Below are positions 20,556 through 31,303 of a DNA stretch of 64,000 bases, piece by piece; position 1 is the first letter of the stretch; every line of letters starts with the position of its first letter. Origin of the DNA: Conexibacter woesei Iso977N. GTDB taxonomy: Bacteria > Actinomycetota > Thermoleophilia > Solirubrobacterales > Solirubrobacteraceae. The stretch spans positions 310,001 to 374,000 of the forward strand of contig NZ_AUKG01000002.1 of assembly GCF_000424625.1 (NCBI RefSeq), written 5' to 3'. A program made the position numbers and the translations under genes. The notes below the pieces were generated by a model, which saw nothing but the letters and a program-made list of their open reading frames with translations, did not search any database and had not been told where the DNA came from.

Positions 20556-21838
20556 CCCTGATCCCCGAGCTGGAACACGAGCTGGAAGCCGCGATCGCCC
20601 GCCGGATCGCCGAGTCGCGCGCCGGGTCGCGCGCGGCAGCTCCGCCACGCCCGCGCCGCCGCCGTGCGCGCGGGCGCTTGTCGCGGCGCGGCGCGCTCGT
20701 CCTCGTCGCGGCGCTGCTGCTCGGCGCGGCGGCCGCGCTGGCCGCGGGCGGCGTCATCCCGATCGGCGCTCCGGCCAGGGACCCCGGCGGCTGGCCGGCC
20801 GGGCCCGGGCGGGGCAACGGGACGGTCCTGCCGGGCTCGCTCGACGTGCTGCCGCTGCGGGTCGCCGACCCGGTCGGCGGTCCGGCGTGGGGGCTGCGCG
20901 TGACGTCGACGACCCGCGGGACCGGCTGCCTGCAGGTCGGCCGCGCCGTCGGCGGCCGCCTCGGCGCGCTCGGGACCGACCTCGCGTTCGGCGACGACGG
21001 GCGCTTCCACCCGTTCTCCGCGCAGTACGGCGTCAGCGGCCCGTGCGCCCAGCTCGACGCCGCCGGGCGCCTGTTCCTGACGCAGTCGCGCGGCGGCATC
21101 CCCGCGGCCGCGACCGCCCAGGACGGTGCGTGCGTGCCGCCCGGCGAGATCGTCGGCGACCCGACCGTCCACGAGTGCGCGCCGGCCGACCTGCGCGACC
21201 TGATCTACGGCACGCTCGGCCCGCACGCCCGGAGCATCACCTACAACAAGCCCGACGGCACGCCGGCCACGGTCCCGGTCGCGCGCCCGTGGGGCGCCTA
21301 CCTGCTCGTCCTGCCCTGGAGCCGCACGCTCAGCAACGGCATCTCGGGCTCCCTGTACGGCACCGACCCCGAGCCGCTGCAGACGCCGATCACGAAGGTG
21401 ACGTTCGACGACAACTCGGTCTGCGCGGTGACGCCGATGGGCTGGGCCGACCGCCGGCGCGGCTGCCCGCAGGTCGGCCTGAAGCCGCACCCGCTGCCGC
21501 CGGGCGTGACGAAGGCGAGCGTCCGCGCGCGGGTCCGCGCCCACACGGTGCCCAACCACAGGACGCATCGCCTCGACGTCGTCGTCTCCTTCCGCGCACC
21601 GGTCGCGCTGACCAACGCCGACGCGCTCTACGAGGTCACGCGCAAGCTGCGCGGCGCGCGCGGCTGGGGCTCCGGCACGGTCAACCGCGACGTGCGCCGC
21701 GGCGAGGTGGTCACGGTGAAGTTCCGGACCGCCCGCCGCGGCGTCTACCACGGGGTCGTGCAGTACCAGTTCCTCGCGGGCACGCCCCGGGACCGCCGTG
21801 TGTTCACGGTCGGCAACTACCGCTTCCGCGTGCGCTAG
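20552..21838 (+). CDS. Membrane-anchored protein translationally coupled to an ECF sigma factor
   Basis: This 428-residue protein has a cytoplasmic N-terminal tail with an Arg-rich stretch (about residues 31-43), a single membrane helix (ALVLVAALLLGAAAALAAGG, about 48-67) and a large extracytoplasmic part of about 360 residues that is probably beta-rich. The outer part has scattered cysteines (for example TGCLQVG, SGPCAQL, DGACVPPG, HECAPADL, SVCAVTP, RGCPQVG) that could form disulfides. An AGGAG Shine-Dalgarno lies before its ATG, inside the sigma gene, whose stop codon it overlaps. The layout suggests a sensor or anti-sigma partner, but the short cytoplasmic tail contains no HxxxCxxC zinc motif. 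I do not recognise the outer domain. Confidence 0.75.
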   Translation: MTLIPELEHELEAAIARRIAESRAGSRAAAPPRPRRRRARGRLSRRGALVLVAALLLGAAAALAAGGVIPIGAPARDPGGWPAGPGRGNGTVLPGSLDVLPLRVADPVGGPAWGLRVTSTTRGTGCLQVGRAVGGRLGALGTDLAFGDDGRFHPFSAQYGVSGPCAQLDAAGRLFLTQSRGGIPAAATAQDGACVPPGEIVGDPTVHECAPADLRDLIYGTLGPHARSITYNKPDGTPATVPVARPWGAYLLVLPWSRTLSNGISGSLYGTDPEPLQTPITKVTFDDNSVCAVTPMGWADRRRGCPQVGLKPHPLPPGVTKASVRARVRAHTVPNHRTHRLDVVVSFRAPVALTNADALYEVTRKLRGARGWGSGTVNRDVRRGEVVTVKFRTARRGVYHGVVQYQFLAGTPRDRRVFTVGNYRFRVR

Positions 21839-22996
21839 CTAGAACCGCAGCAGCGCCGCGATCGAGCCGTGCCTCTCGAGGTGGCCCTCGTCGGCGGCGA
21901 GGTACCGCACCCGCGCGTCCTGGCCGAACGCGCGGCCGACGGCCGCCTCGACGATGTTGTCCACCACCTCGGTCATCGTCCCGTCGGCCGGACACTGCCC
22001 GCCGGCGCTCTGGCCCATCCAGCCGCACTGCGGGCAGCGCGTGCCCTTGGCCGTGAAGCCTTCCTGAACGATCAAGGTGTCCACGCGGCGCTCGTGCACC
22101 GCGGTCAGGACGTCGGTCAGCCCGGCCACCGCACGCGACGTCCCGAGGCCGCTGCCGACCTTCTCCAGCAGCTCCTCGTCGCGGCGCGCGCTCAGCTCGT
22201 CCAGGACCGGCATCGCGGCCTTCAGGACCTCGTCGGCGGAGCTGTTCCAGACCTCGGCGTCGAAGCGCCCCTTCAGGCACTTCTTGAGGTCGGAGGGCAT
22301 CCGCTCCTCGAACTGCGAGACGACGTCCCTGCGCCCGCCGACGAGGATCCCGGCGATCCGGACCCCGTGCAGGCGCCTGCCCAGCTCGGCGGCGATGCCC
22401 TTCAGGTGCTTGTCGACCTCGTGCTCGACGCCGCGCTCGTAGCGGCTCTGCGAGCGGCCGTCCTGGTCGGTCTTGGCGCTGTCGATCTTCGCGGTGACGT
22501 CGTCCTCGTGGCGCCAGGCCTCGACGATCCCGTCGACCGTCCCGGTCAGCAGCCGTGCGTGCTTGCGGTCGACCAGCACGAGCCACCACAGCTCGCCGGT
22601 CCCGATCCTGGCCAGCGGCTCGACGCTCGGGTGATCGGCGATGACGACCTTGTGATCGACGGGACGCGGGAGTTTGAGCACCTCGTACAGCCCGGCGGGC
22701 TGCGAGGCGAACACCGCGAGGCCACGGGCGCCCTCCGTGTCGACCCCGTTGGTCAGGCCCGCGCGGACGCGTTCGACGTCCTGCTGGAGCTCCTTGCGCT
22801 CCTCGTGGGTCAGGCCCGCGAGGTCGCGGATCGTGCGGGACGCCTCGTCCAGCACCGAGCTGATCTCGGTCGCGCGCGCGGGAGGCGTGGCGAACTCGCG
22901 CGGGTCGAGGTTGATGAAGACGCTGAGGACCTTGCCGTTTGCGGAGCGCGTCTCGGCGAGCTCACGCAGCCGGTCGGTCGTGATGTCGGTCGCCAT
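21839..22996 (-). CDS. Bacterial eRF1-family protein (baeRF/Vms1-like) with C-terminal zinc ribbon
   Basis: The 385-residue protein resembles the bacterial archaeo-eukaryotic release-factor families, some of which are annotated as Vms1/ANKZF1-like peptidyl-tRNA hydrolases that act on stalled ribosomes. The features seen are a VLSVFINLDPREF N-terminus, a central region LWWLVLVDRKHARLL, and GRSQSRYERGVEHEVDKHLK, where the GRSQSRYERG stretch sits where Vms1 and related proteins have a catalytic GxxQ loop. A Lys/Gly-rich segment (ILVGGRRDVV) follows, then a zinc ribbon CPQCGWMG...CPADG. The canonical GGQ of true release factors is absent. It shares the window with RF2, tmRNA, SmpB, RNase R and HPF. 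It is transcribed after clpE on the same strand but separated from it by a terminator-like hairpin. Confidence 0.75.
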   Translation of the reverse strand: MATDITTDRLRELAETRSANGKVLSVFINLDPREFATPPARATEISSVLDEASRTIRDLAGLTHEERKELQQDVERVRAGLTNGVDTEGARGLAVFASQPAGLYEVLKLPRPVDHKVVIADHPSVEPLARIGTGELWWLVLVDRKHARLLTGTVDGIVEAWRHEDDVTAKIDSAKTDQDGRSQSRYERGVEHEVDKHLKGIAAELGRRLHGVRIAGILVGGRRDVVSQFEERMPSDLKKCLKGRFDAEVWNSSADEVLKAAMPVLDELSARRDEELLEKVGSGLGTSRAVAGLTDVLTAVHERRVDTLIVQEGFTAKGTRCPQCGWMGQSAGGQCPADGTMTEVVDNIVEAAVGRAFGQDARVRYLAADEGHLERHGSIAALLRF

Positions 22997-23043
22997 GCTG
23001 ACCGCCTACCCTCTCACGCCCGCGGGGAACCCGCGAACGACGA

Positions 23044-23077
23044 AGGGCCGGACGTCCCTCTCGGAACGCCCGGCCCT
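23044..23077 (-). terminator. Terminator hairpin between clpE-like gene and baeRF gene
   Basis: AGGGCCGG (23044-23051) and CCGGCCCT (23070-23077) form an 8-bp stem, extended outwards by ACGA/TCGT with one bulge. It lies about 45 nt downstream of the clpE-like stop. Only short T stretches follow. Confidence 0.5.
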
Positions 23078-23120
23078 CGTGTCCTTCGTCCTCTCCGTCA
23101 GGAGGCGGCGAGCACCGCCG

Positions 23121-25328
<2,208 letters not shown>

Positions 25329-25355
25329 GTTTCCTGGGTGGGGAGAGGATGGAAA

Positions 25356-25381
25356 CTTGAGTGGCTTGCACTGAGATAGTA
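25356..25381 (-). promoter_or_regulatory. clpE-like promoter with HAIR-like (HspR) element
   Basis: On the minus strand TACTAT (25381-25376) is a strong -10 box, placing transcription start near 25369. On the plus strand CTTGAGT (25356-25362), a 7-nt spacer and ACTGAGA (25370-25376) match the HAIR layout CTTGAGT-N7-ACTCAAG: the left half is exact and the right half 4 of 7. The element overlaps the -10 box and start site, as expected for a repressor. HspR binding is inferred. Confidence 0.45.
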
Positions 25382-25391
25382 CCGAGCTGCG

Positions 25392-26423
25392 ATGATCCGT
25401 TACGTGTGGGCCGACACATACCGCCGTCTGGGCGCCGATCCGCCGTTCAGCGATCCGGTGCGGGCGCACGGGGTGGCGATGGAGGGCTGGTTCTGGCGGT
25501 TCTCTCGTGTCGACTCCGGCGCCGTGGTCGTGGTGCTGGCCGCGGTCAACCGCGATGCGTCGGGGGCGCCGTGGGGGACCGTGGGCGTGGCGGCACACCC
25601 GGGCGGCTTCTCGCGCGCGGAGGTGGTCGGCGCGGCGACGGTCTCGCCGGACGGGAGGACGCTGCGGATCTCGGGGGCGGGGGAGACCGCCGACGCGCGC
25701 GACTCCGACGAGGCGCGCGACTCCGCCCACGCGTTCCTCGACGCGACGCCCGAGCGCCTCGCGGTCCGGGTTCCCGGGGCGGAGGTCGAGGTCGAGCTCC
25801 TGCGGCCGGGGCGCTGGCCGCGGCGGGCGTTCGGCGGGCTGGGGGCGGCGCAGGCGATCCCGGGGCTCTCGCAGTACTGGCATCCCTGGCTCCTGCGCGC
25901 GGAGGTCCGGGGGCGGGCGGTGGTCGAGGGACGCGAGGTCGCGTTGGACGGCGCCGTCGCCTACGCCGAGAAGAACTGGTCCAACGGCGGCTTCCCGGAG
26001 CGCTGGTGGTGGGGCCAGGCGCACGCGTTCGACAGCGACCCGGGCGCCTGCGTCGCGTTCGCCGGCGGGCTGGCGGGCGTCGGTCCGCTGCGGGTCGTCG
26101 CGACGTCGCTGGTCGTCAGCGCCGGCGGAGAGCTGGTCCGGCTGGTCCGGCCGTTGCAACCCCTACATGTCGACGTCGGCGCGGACGGCTGGCGCCTGTC
26201 CGGCCGGACTGCGGGCGGGGTCGCCGTCGAGGTCGAGGGCCACGCCAACGGCACGCCGCCGCACCTGCTGCCGATCCCGGTCCCGGGCGCGCGCAGGCAC
26301 GCCGAGGACGCCGCGCACCAGCACCTCGCGGGCGCGCTGACGCTGAAGGTGCGCCGCCGCGGGCGCACCGTGTTCTCCGGCGAGTCGCTCCTGGCCGGGC
26401 TGGAGCAGGGCACCGCGCCCTGA
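25392..26423 (+). CDS. Tocopherol cyclase-like protein
   Basis: This 343-residue protein resembles the tocopherol-cyclase/hydroxyneurosporene-synthase-like beta-barrel family. The diagnostic stretch GAVAYAEKNWSNGGFPERWW followed by WGQAHAF lies in the middle, and MEGWFWRFSRVDSGAVVVVL near the N-terminus matches the family opening. The C-terminal half is beta-rich (RLVRPLQPLHVDVGADGW; HLAGALTLKVRRRGR). In plants the family cyclises a phytyl-quinol. In bacteria without tocopherol its substrate is unknown, with lipids or isoprenoid quinones likely. It is divergent from the clpE-like gene and shares its 63-nt promoter region (TAGTAC 9 nt before the ATG). Confidence 0.7.
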   Translation: MIRYVWADTYRRLGADPPFSDPVRAHGVAMEGWFWRFSRVDSGAVVVVLAAVNRDASGAPWGTVGVAAHPGGFSRAEVVGAATVSPDGRTLRISGAGETADARDSDEARDSAHAFLDATPERLAVRVPGAEVEVELLRPGRWPRRAFGGLGAAQAIPGLSQYWHPWLLRAEVRGRAVVEGREVALDGAVAYAEKNWSNGGFPERWWWGQAHAFDSDPGACVAFAGGLAGVGPLRVVATSLVVSAGGELVRLVRPLQPLHVDVGADGWRLSGRTAGGVAVEVEGHANGTPPHLLPIPVPGARRHAEDAAHQHLAGALTLKVRRRGRTVFSGESLLAGLEQGTAP

Positions 26424-26502
26424 CGCCGAGCTGCAGGTCGGGCCCCGGTTCCTAGTCGCCCGGGGGTGGCCGGTTGCGCGTCGTGCCGCTATCGCTAGGG
26501 GC

Positions 26503-27135
26503 ATGCGCAAACCGTCCGCGTCCATGGTCGTCGCGACCGTCGCCCTCGTCATGGCGACGACCGGCACCGGCATCGCCGCCTCCAACTACATCATCACGTC
26601 TTCGAGCCAGGTCAAGAGCGGGTCGCTCTCGGCCTCCGACCTGAGCAGCAGCGCGCGGCGGACGCTGCGCGGAAGGGCCGGTACGGCCGGCGTGAAGGGA
26701 GCCCAGGGACCCGCGGGCACCGCCGGCACGGCGGGCAAGGACGGCGCGGCCGGCAAGGACGGCGCGCCCGGTAGGGACGGCGTGGCGGGCAGGAACGGCG
26801 CGACCGGGCCGATGGGCCCGAGCGAGGCCTGGCAGATCGCTGCCCTCGGCACGGGCAGCGGCGTCGACGTGCCCCCCGGCAACTACATCGTCACCGGCCA
26901 GGCCTACATGGGCGCCGTGACCAACAGGGCGCCGCAGTGCATCGTCTACCACGGCCTCGGCCGCATCAGCTTCGGCTACGCGCCCGGCGACGGCTCGAGC
27001 CTCTCGCTCTCGGTCTCCGAGGGCTTCACGACCACCGCCACGCAGCACGTCTACGTCGGCTGCAGCGGCTACAACACCTCCGTCTCGACGAGCGCGACGG
27101 TCTACGTGATCCGCGTGGGGACGCTGCACACGTAG
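26503..27135 (+). CDS. Secreted collagen-like repeat protein
   Basis: This 210-residue protein starts with a signal peptide or anchor (ASMVVATVALVMATTGTGIA) and continues with a Gly-X-Y collagen tract at about residues 58-109 (GRAGTAGVKGAQGPAGTAG, GKDGAAGKDGAPGRDG, GATGPMGP). A beta-rich C-terminal head of about 100 residues follows with two cysteines (APQCIVYHG and VGCSGY). Proteins of this shape form trimers outside the cell. ATG 26503 has no Shine-Dalgarno, and a weak TATCGC box is 7 nt upstream. Function unknown. Confidence 0.8.
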   Translation: MRKPSASMVVATVALVMATTGTGIAASNYIITSSSQVKSGSLSASDLSSSARRTLRGRAGTAGVKGAQGPAGTAGTAGKDGAAGKDGAPGRDGVAGRNGATGPMGPSEAWQIAALGTGSGVDVPPGNYIVTGQAYMGAVTNRAPQCIVYHGLGRISFGYAPGDGSSLSLSVSEGFTTTATQHVYVGCSGYNTSVSTSATVYVIRVGTLHT

Positions 27136-27153
27136 GCGGGTTCCCGGTCGGCA

Positions 27154-28808
27154 TCACGGCACCGCCAGTCGCCCGGATGCCGCGGCGTTGTCGTTGCGCG
27201 CCTGGGTGCGGCGCCTCGGGATGACGCAGACGAAGTCGTTCGGGAACGCCTCGCGCCAGACGAAGCCCGACACGCAGGTGCGTGAGCCCGGCAGGTGGCG
27301 CGACGCGGCGGCCGCGTTGTCGGCGGTGACGTCGTCGCGGACCTGTCCGGTCACGCAGACCCAGTCGCGCAGGTCGGCCTCGCGCCAGACGTACCCGGGC
27401 TTGCACGTGTTGGGGCCGAAGACGTCGCGGGCCGGGTTGTTGCGGCTGTCGGCGGCGGCGTTGTCGTTGCGCGCCTGGGTGCGGTGCCTCGGGATGACGC
27501 AGACGAAGTCGTTCGGGAACGCCTCGCGCCACACGAAGCCGGGCAGGCAGGTCCTCGAGCCCGGCAGGTGGCGGATCCTGTCACCGGCGTTGTCGTTGCG
27601 GGCGTCGGTCCGGACCGACGGGACGACGCAGACGTGGTCGGTCGGGCGCGCCTCGCGCCAGACGAAGCCGCGGCGGCAGCGGTCGGCCATCCCGCTGGCG
27701 ACCCTCACGGCGACGACGCCGCGCGTCGCGTCGATCGCCCCGACGCGGATCGTCACGCCGTTGGCGGTCAGCGACTGCGCCGCGAGGCTGGAGAACGTGC
27801 CGGTCACGCCGCCGCCGCGCCCCGGCGTGGGGGCGAGCTGCAGGAACGGGACCGGCTGGCCTGTGGCGTCGCGCCTGACCTCGTTGATCAGGACGGCGCT
27901 GGCGGGGATGCCGCCGTCCCAGCTGCGCTTGATCCGCAGCTCGATCGTGTAGTAGTGGTACAGGTCGTTGGGGTCGAACGGGACGCGGATCTCGCGGATC
28001 CCGGAACTGCTCGGCTGGTGGTAGAGATCGGTGAGCGTGAGCGTTCGGTTCGTCGAACCGTCGGCGCCGAAGGTGACGATCTGGTTGCGGCGCAGCCAGC
28101 CCTCGCGGTCGAGGTACTCGGCGGTCAGGCCCGGCGGGTCCGGGGTGAACGGCCCGACCGCCGCGCCGAAGATGTGCGCGTTGCTCATCACGTCGTACAT
28201 GTCGTCGTACTCGCCGATGCCGGAGGAGCCGGAGTTCCTGTACGTCGGGTCGTTGGAGAACGAGTGCGCGACCAGGCCCATGCTGTGGCCCATCTCGTGT
28301 GCCGCCCAGCCGTTGTTCCAGGCGAGCGGGTCGAGCAGGACGCGTCCGCGATCGCTGGTGCCGTCGTTGCCGGAGTCGACGACGCCGTTGATGATCGCGA
28401 GGATCCTGTTGCCGGCCGGCGGGACGACGCCGTTCCTGCCGGCCGCGGCGACGCAGTCGTCGATCCGCGAGGCTCGCGTCTTGCCCTGCGCCTGGGACTG
28501 GCGAGCGTCACGTTCATCGTGAACCAGCCCGAGACCGTCGAGCCGGCCAGGTCGATCGCACCCGACGAGATCGTCCGCCAGTACTGGGCGACGCCGCCCG
28601 ACCCCGCGCCGGCATCGGTCAGGAACTGCACGAAGTAGCTCGGCGGCTGCTGTTGCACCGGTTGGTCGGAGAACTGGCACAGCAGCACCGACCACGGGAC
28701 ATGCCCGCGCAGCGGCCGCGCCGGCGCGGTGGGGGCGAGCACCGCGAGCGCGACGGCCGCGATCACGATCGGCAGCGCGAGGGGCACTCGGACGACGCGG
28801 CGAAGCAT
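27154..28808 (-). pseudogene. Secreted zinc metalloprotease with four WREA repeats, interrupted by a frameshift
   Basis: The N-terminus reads from ATG 28808, behind AGGAG (6 nt spacing): a signal peptide (MLRRVVRVPLALPIVIAAVA), then HVPWSVLLCQFSDQP and QYWRTISSGAIDLAGSTVSG, to VTLAS near 28500. The protease core continues in another frame from there: GKTRASRIDDCVAAAG, NNGWAAHEMGHSMGLVAHSF (HExxH zinc motif), and a conserved VMSNAHIFG. The tail has four repeats of the form C-x2-GFVWREA-x3-D-x-VCV...ARNDNA. A missing base in the CCC run at about 28490-28500 would join the two halves cleanly. It resembles immune-inhibitor-A-like (M6-type) secreted proteases. The last and second repeats are nearly identical in DNA. 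It is either a pseudogene or a homopolymer error. Confidence 0.75.
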
Positions 28809-28993
28809 GGCCAGCTCCTGTCCCGGCGCCTCCACAGCCCACTCCGAGCCTCCCGCGACCGACCACCGTTCGTGCTCCCCGCTTCCGCTTTCATGGAGCC
28901 TCGCGCGCCATGCCTGTGCAAATCCTCACCGATGATCGTGCCGAAGTGGGGCACGGCCGCGGCGGATCCGGCTCGAGCGGGCGGAGACGGAGG

Positions 28994-30070
28994 TCAGCGG
29001 TCGCGAGCCAGCACGAGCAGCGTGGCGTCGTCGCGCATGGGCTCGGGGCCTGCGCCGATGACCGCGTCCTGCAACGCCCGGACGGTCGCCGCGGCGCCTT
29101 CGAGATCGGGCCGGGCGAGGACCGCGCGGACGCCGTCGAGCCCGAACAGCGAGCCGTCGCCAAGGCGCCGCTCGGTCACGCCGTCGGAGTAGAGGACGAG
29201 CCGGTCGCCGGGTTCCAGGCGCGCCTGGGCGGGCGTGAAGGCGCGGTCGGCGTCCAGCGCGCCGAGCGGGTAGGTCGTGGCGCCGCCGAGCTCCTCGATC
29301 GCGCCGCCGGCCCGCACCACCAGGGGCGGCGGGTGGCCGCAGGCCAGCCAGCGCAGGACGCCGTCGGCCGGCGACCACAGCGCCAGCAGCATCGTCAGGA
29401 AGCGCTCGGGATCGCCCAGGCTCCGGATCGCCGCGTCGATGTCCTCGGCGGCCTGGACCAGGCCCTTGCCGCTGCGGCGCGCGGCCCGGACGGCGCCCAC
29501 GCCCAGCGACGCCAGCGCGGCGGCGCCGTTGCCCTTGCCGGTGGCGTCGGCGACCATCAGCCAGACGCCCTCGGCGTTGCTGGCGTGGTCGAAGAAGTCG
29601 CCGCCGACCTCGTAGCCGGGCAGGACGCCGCCGGCCAGCGCCGCGCCCTCGAGCCGGGCGATGCGCGGCGGCAGCAGGTTCTCCTGGATCTCGGCGGCGG
29701 CCTGGACCTCCTTGTGCCGGCGGGCGGCGTGGACCACGTCGGTGTAGCCCGAGACCAGCTCCAGCGCCATCGCCGCCTCCTCCGCGAACGCGGAGAGGTC
29801 CTCATCGGTCTGCTCCCGCGCGAGGAGGAACCCGAGCACGCGATCGCGGACCACGAGCGGGACCATCGCCCCGGCGGTCATCACGTCGCCGATCAGCTCC
29901 TCCAACGTGCCGAGCACGTCGAGCGCGATCTCCGGGCCGATGCCCAGGGGTGCGTCGATGCGCTCCGGGAACGCCGACGCCTCGCCGGCCAACCGGACGG
30001 CGCCGGACCCGTCGAGGTCGATGACGTACAGGCCCAGCGGCACGCCCGCCAGCGCCGAGCCCGCCTCCAC
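28994..30070 (-). CDS. GAF-domain PP2C (SpoIIE/RsbU-type) serine phosphatase
   Basis: This phosphatase is predicted to dephosphorylate an anti-sigma-factor antagonist and so switch on a stress sigma factor. A GAF domain covers about the first 130 residues (LYVIDLDGSGAVRLAGEASA). The PP2C domain has the metal residues in order: VLPGYEVGGDFFDH, VADATGKGNGAAA, VLYSDGVTE and MRDDATLLVL. A linker with AAEIQENLLPPRI is typical of RsbU proteins. The start is uncertain: the GTG at 30070 is the first good start in frame, but family-like sequence continues upstream to about 30150 without ATG, GTG or TTG, so a rare start or coupling to the ferritin-like gene (stop at 30169) is possible. A paralogue fused to a TetR domain lies at 31304-32773. 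Confidence 0.83.
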   Translation of the reverse strand: MEAGSALAGVPLGLYVIDLDGSGAVRLAGEASAFPERIDAPLGIGPEIALDVLGTLEELIGDVMTAGAMVPLVVRDRVLGFLLAREQTDEDLSAFAEEAAMALELVSGYTDVVHAARRHKEVQAAAEIQENLLPPRIARLEGAALAGGVLPGYEVGGDFFDHASNAEGVWLMVADATGKGNGAAALASLGVGAVRAARRSGKGLVQAAEDIDAAIRSLGDPERFLTMLLALWSPADGVLRWLACGHPPPLVVRAGGAIEELGGATTYPLGALDADRAFTPAQARLEPGDRLVLYSDGVTERRLGDGSLFGLDGVRAVLARPDLEGAAATVRALQDAVIGAGPEPMRDDATLLVLARDR

Positions 30071-30168
30071 GATGCGCCGCGGCGCATCGTGGGCGGGCTC
30101 GACGCCGAGCAGCGCGGCCGGACCGGGCCCGGCGGGCGGCGGGTCGTCGCGAGCGATGACGGTGCCGC

Positions 30169-31137
30169 CTAGGCCTGGCTGTGCTGGCGCCCGGCCGCGC
30201 GGAGCACGCTCGAGCGGTTCTTGTGGTCGCGCTCGTAGGAGCGCACGCGCTGGCCGCGCTCGTCGTCGCCCTCGTCCAGGACGGCCTTGATCTCGGCGGC
30301 GGTCAGCTCGTCGTAGCCCGGCCACGGCTCGTCGCCGCGCAGCTTCGCGATCCGCTCGGTGATGCCCGTCCGGTCCTGGTTCTTGCGCTCGTAGGCGTCG
30401 ACCTTGGCCAGGTCGATCTGCGAGAGCCCGTCGAGCTGCGCGGTGATCTGGGCCACGGTCAGCCTGTCGTAGCCGGCGATCGCGAGGTCCTCCTCGGAGG
30501 CCAGCGCGCCCTTGACCTCGCCCTCGGCGCGGGCCACGCCCGGCACCCTGCGGGCCTGGGTGGCGGTGCGCTTGACCGCCTCGGCGGCGCCCGTGCTGCC
30601 GATGTCGAAGGAGCTGTCGCCGTCGACCTCGGCCGCGGTCACGGCGCCCGTCAGCCGCGGGATCTCGCGCAGGATCCGCTCGAGCATCCGCTGCTCGTCG
30701 GCGCGGATCGACGCGGCCATGTCGGCGGTCTCGTCGTCGCCGGTGGCGCGGGCGAGGTGCTCGAGCGCGGTGTAGGTCGCGATCTCCAGCGCCTCCGTGG
30801 CGGCCGCGTCCTTGGCGTTCTTGAGGACCTTCTCCTCGCCGCCGGAGCCGCGCAGCAGGTCCACCGGGGTCTTGCTCAGCGCCAGCGCCTGGCCGAAGAG
30901 GGTCTCGGCGAGCGTGATCACGGCCGCCAGCGGGTTGGAGCCGCCGTCGAGGTCGGCGAGGCGCCGCTGCACGCGACCGGCGTGGTCGCGGGTCTCGTCG
31001 AGGTGGTCCTCCAGCGCGGAGCGGTAGGAACCGCGCGGCGTCATCGCGATCTGCGACTGCAGCACGCGGACGAGCGCCTGCTCGCTGGCGTGCGCCTCAC
31101 CGAGGTACTGCACGACCTTCTGGGTGGAGTCATCCAT
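30169..31137 (-). CDS. YciF/DUF892-like ferritin-family protein with two C-terminal YER-motif repeats
   Basis: The N-terminal 170 residues form a ferritin-like four-helix bundle: QKVVQYLGEAHASEQALVRV, RSALEDHLDETRDHAGRVQR, and ALEIATYTALEHLARATGDD, with Glu and His pairs (EAHASE, EDHLDE, TALEH, ADEQRM) that could bind a di-iron site. The C-terminal third carries two copies of a short module: AGYDRLTVAQI ... DAYERKNQDRTGITERI and PWPGYDELTAAEI ... RSYERDHKNRSSVLRAAG. The module also occurs in the protein at 6234-6761. DUF892 proteins are stress-induced. It sits between two paralogous phosphatase genes and shares the promoter region with the TetR-phosphatase fusion. Confidence 0.78.
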   Translation of the reverse strand: MDDSTQKVVQYLGEAHASEQALVRVLQSQIAMTPRGSYRSALEDHLDETRDHAGRVQRRLADLDGGSNPLAAVITLAETLFGQALALSKTPVDLLRGSGGEEKVLKNAKDAAATEALEIATYTALEHLARATGDDETADMAASIRADEQRMLERILREIPRLTGAVTAAEVDGDSSFDIGSTGAAEAVKRTATQARRVPGVARAEGEVKGALASEEDLAIAGYDRLTVAQITAQLDGLSQIDLAKVDAYERKNQDRTGITERIAKLRGDEPWPGYDELTAAEIKAVLDEGDDERGQRVRSYERDHKNRSSVLRAAGRQHSQA

Positions 31138-31266
31138 GGGTGTTCCCGTTCTGCTGAGGGTGGTTGGGGAAGAGGGGGGACCGCGGGCCGAGCCCGTTCG
31201 AGCTACCCCGACCCGTCCGGCTCCCACACCTCGATGAAGTGAGACAACCAGCACAGACAACGATCT

Positions 31267-31296
31267 GAGACACCATGTGTCGGTTGTGTCTATGAT
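31267..31296 (+). promoter_or_regulatory. Promoter and inverted repeat of the TetR-GAF-PP2C gene
   Basis: TATGAT (31291-31296) lies 7 nt before the ATG and 18 nt after GAGACA (31267-31272). The arms AGACAC (31268-31273) and GTGTCT (31286-31291) form an inverted repeat with 12 nt between them, covering the spacer and touching the -10 box. This is the expected place for a TetR-type autorepressor to bind. Further GAGACA and AGACAA sequences lie upstream towards the divergent ferritin-like gene. Confidence 0.5.
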
Positions 31297-31303
31297 GCTC
31301 GCC

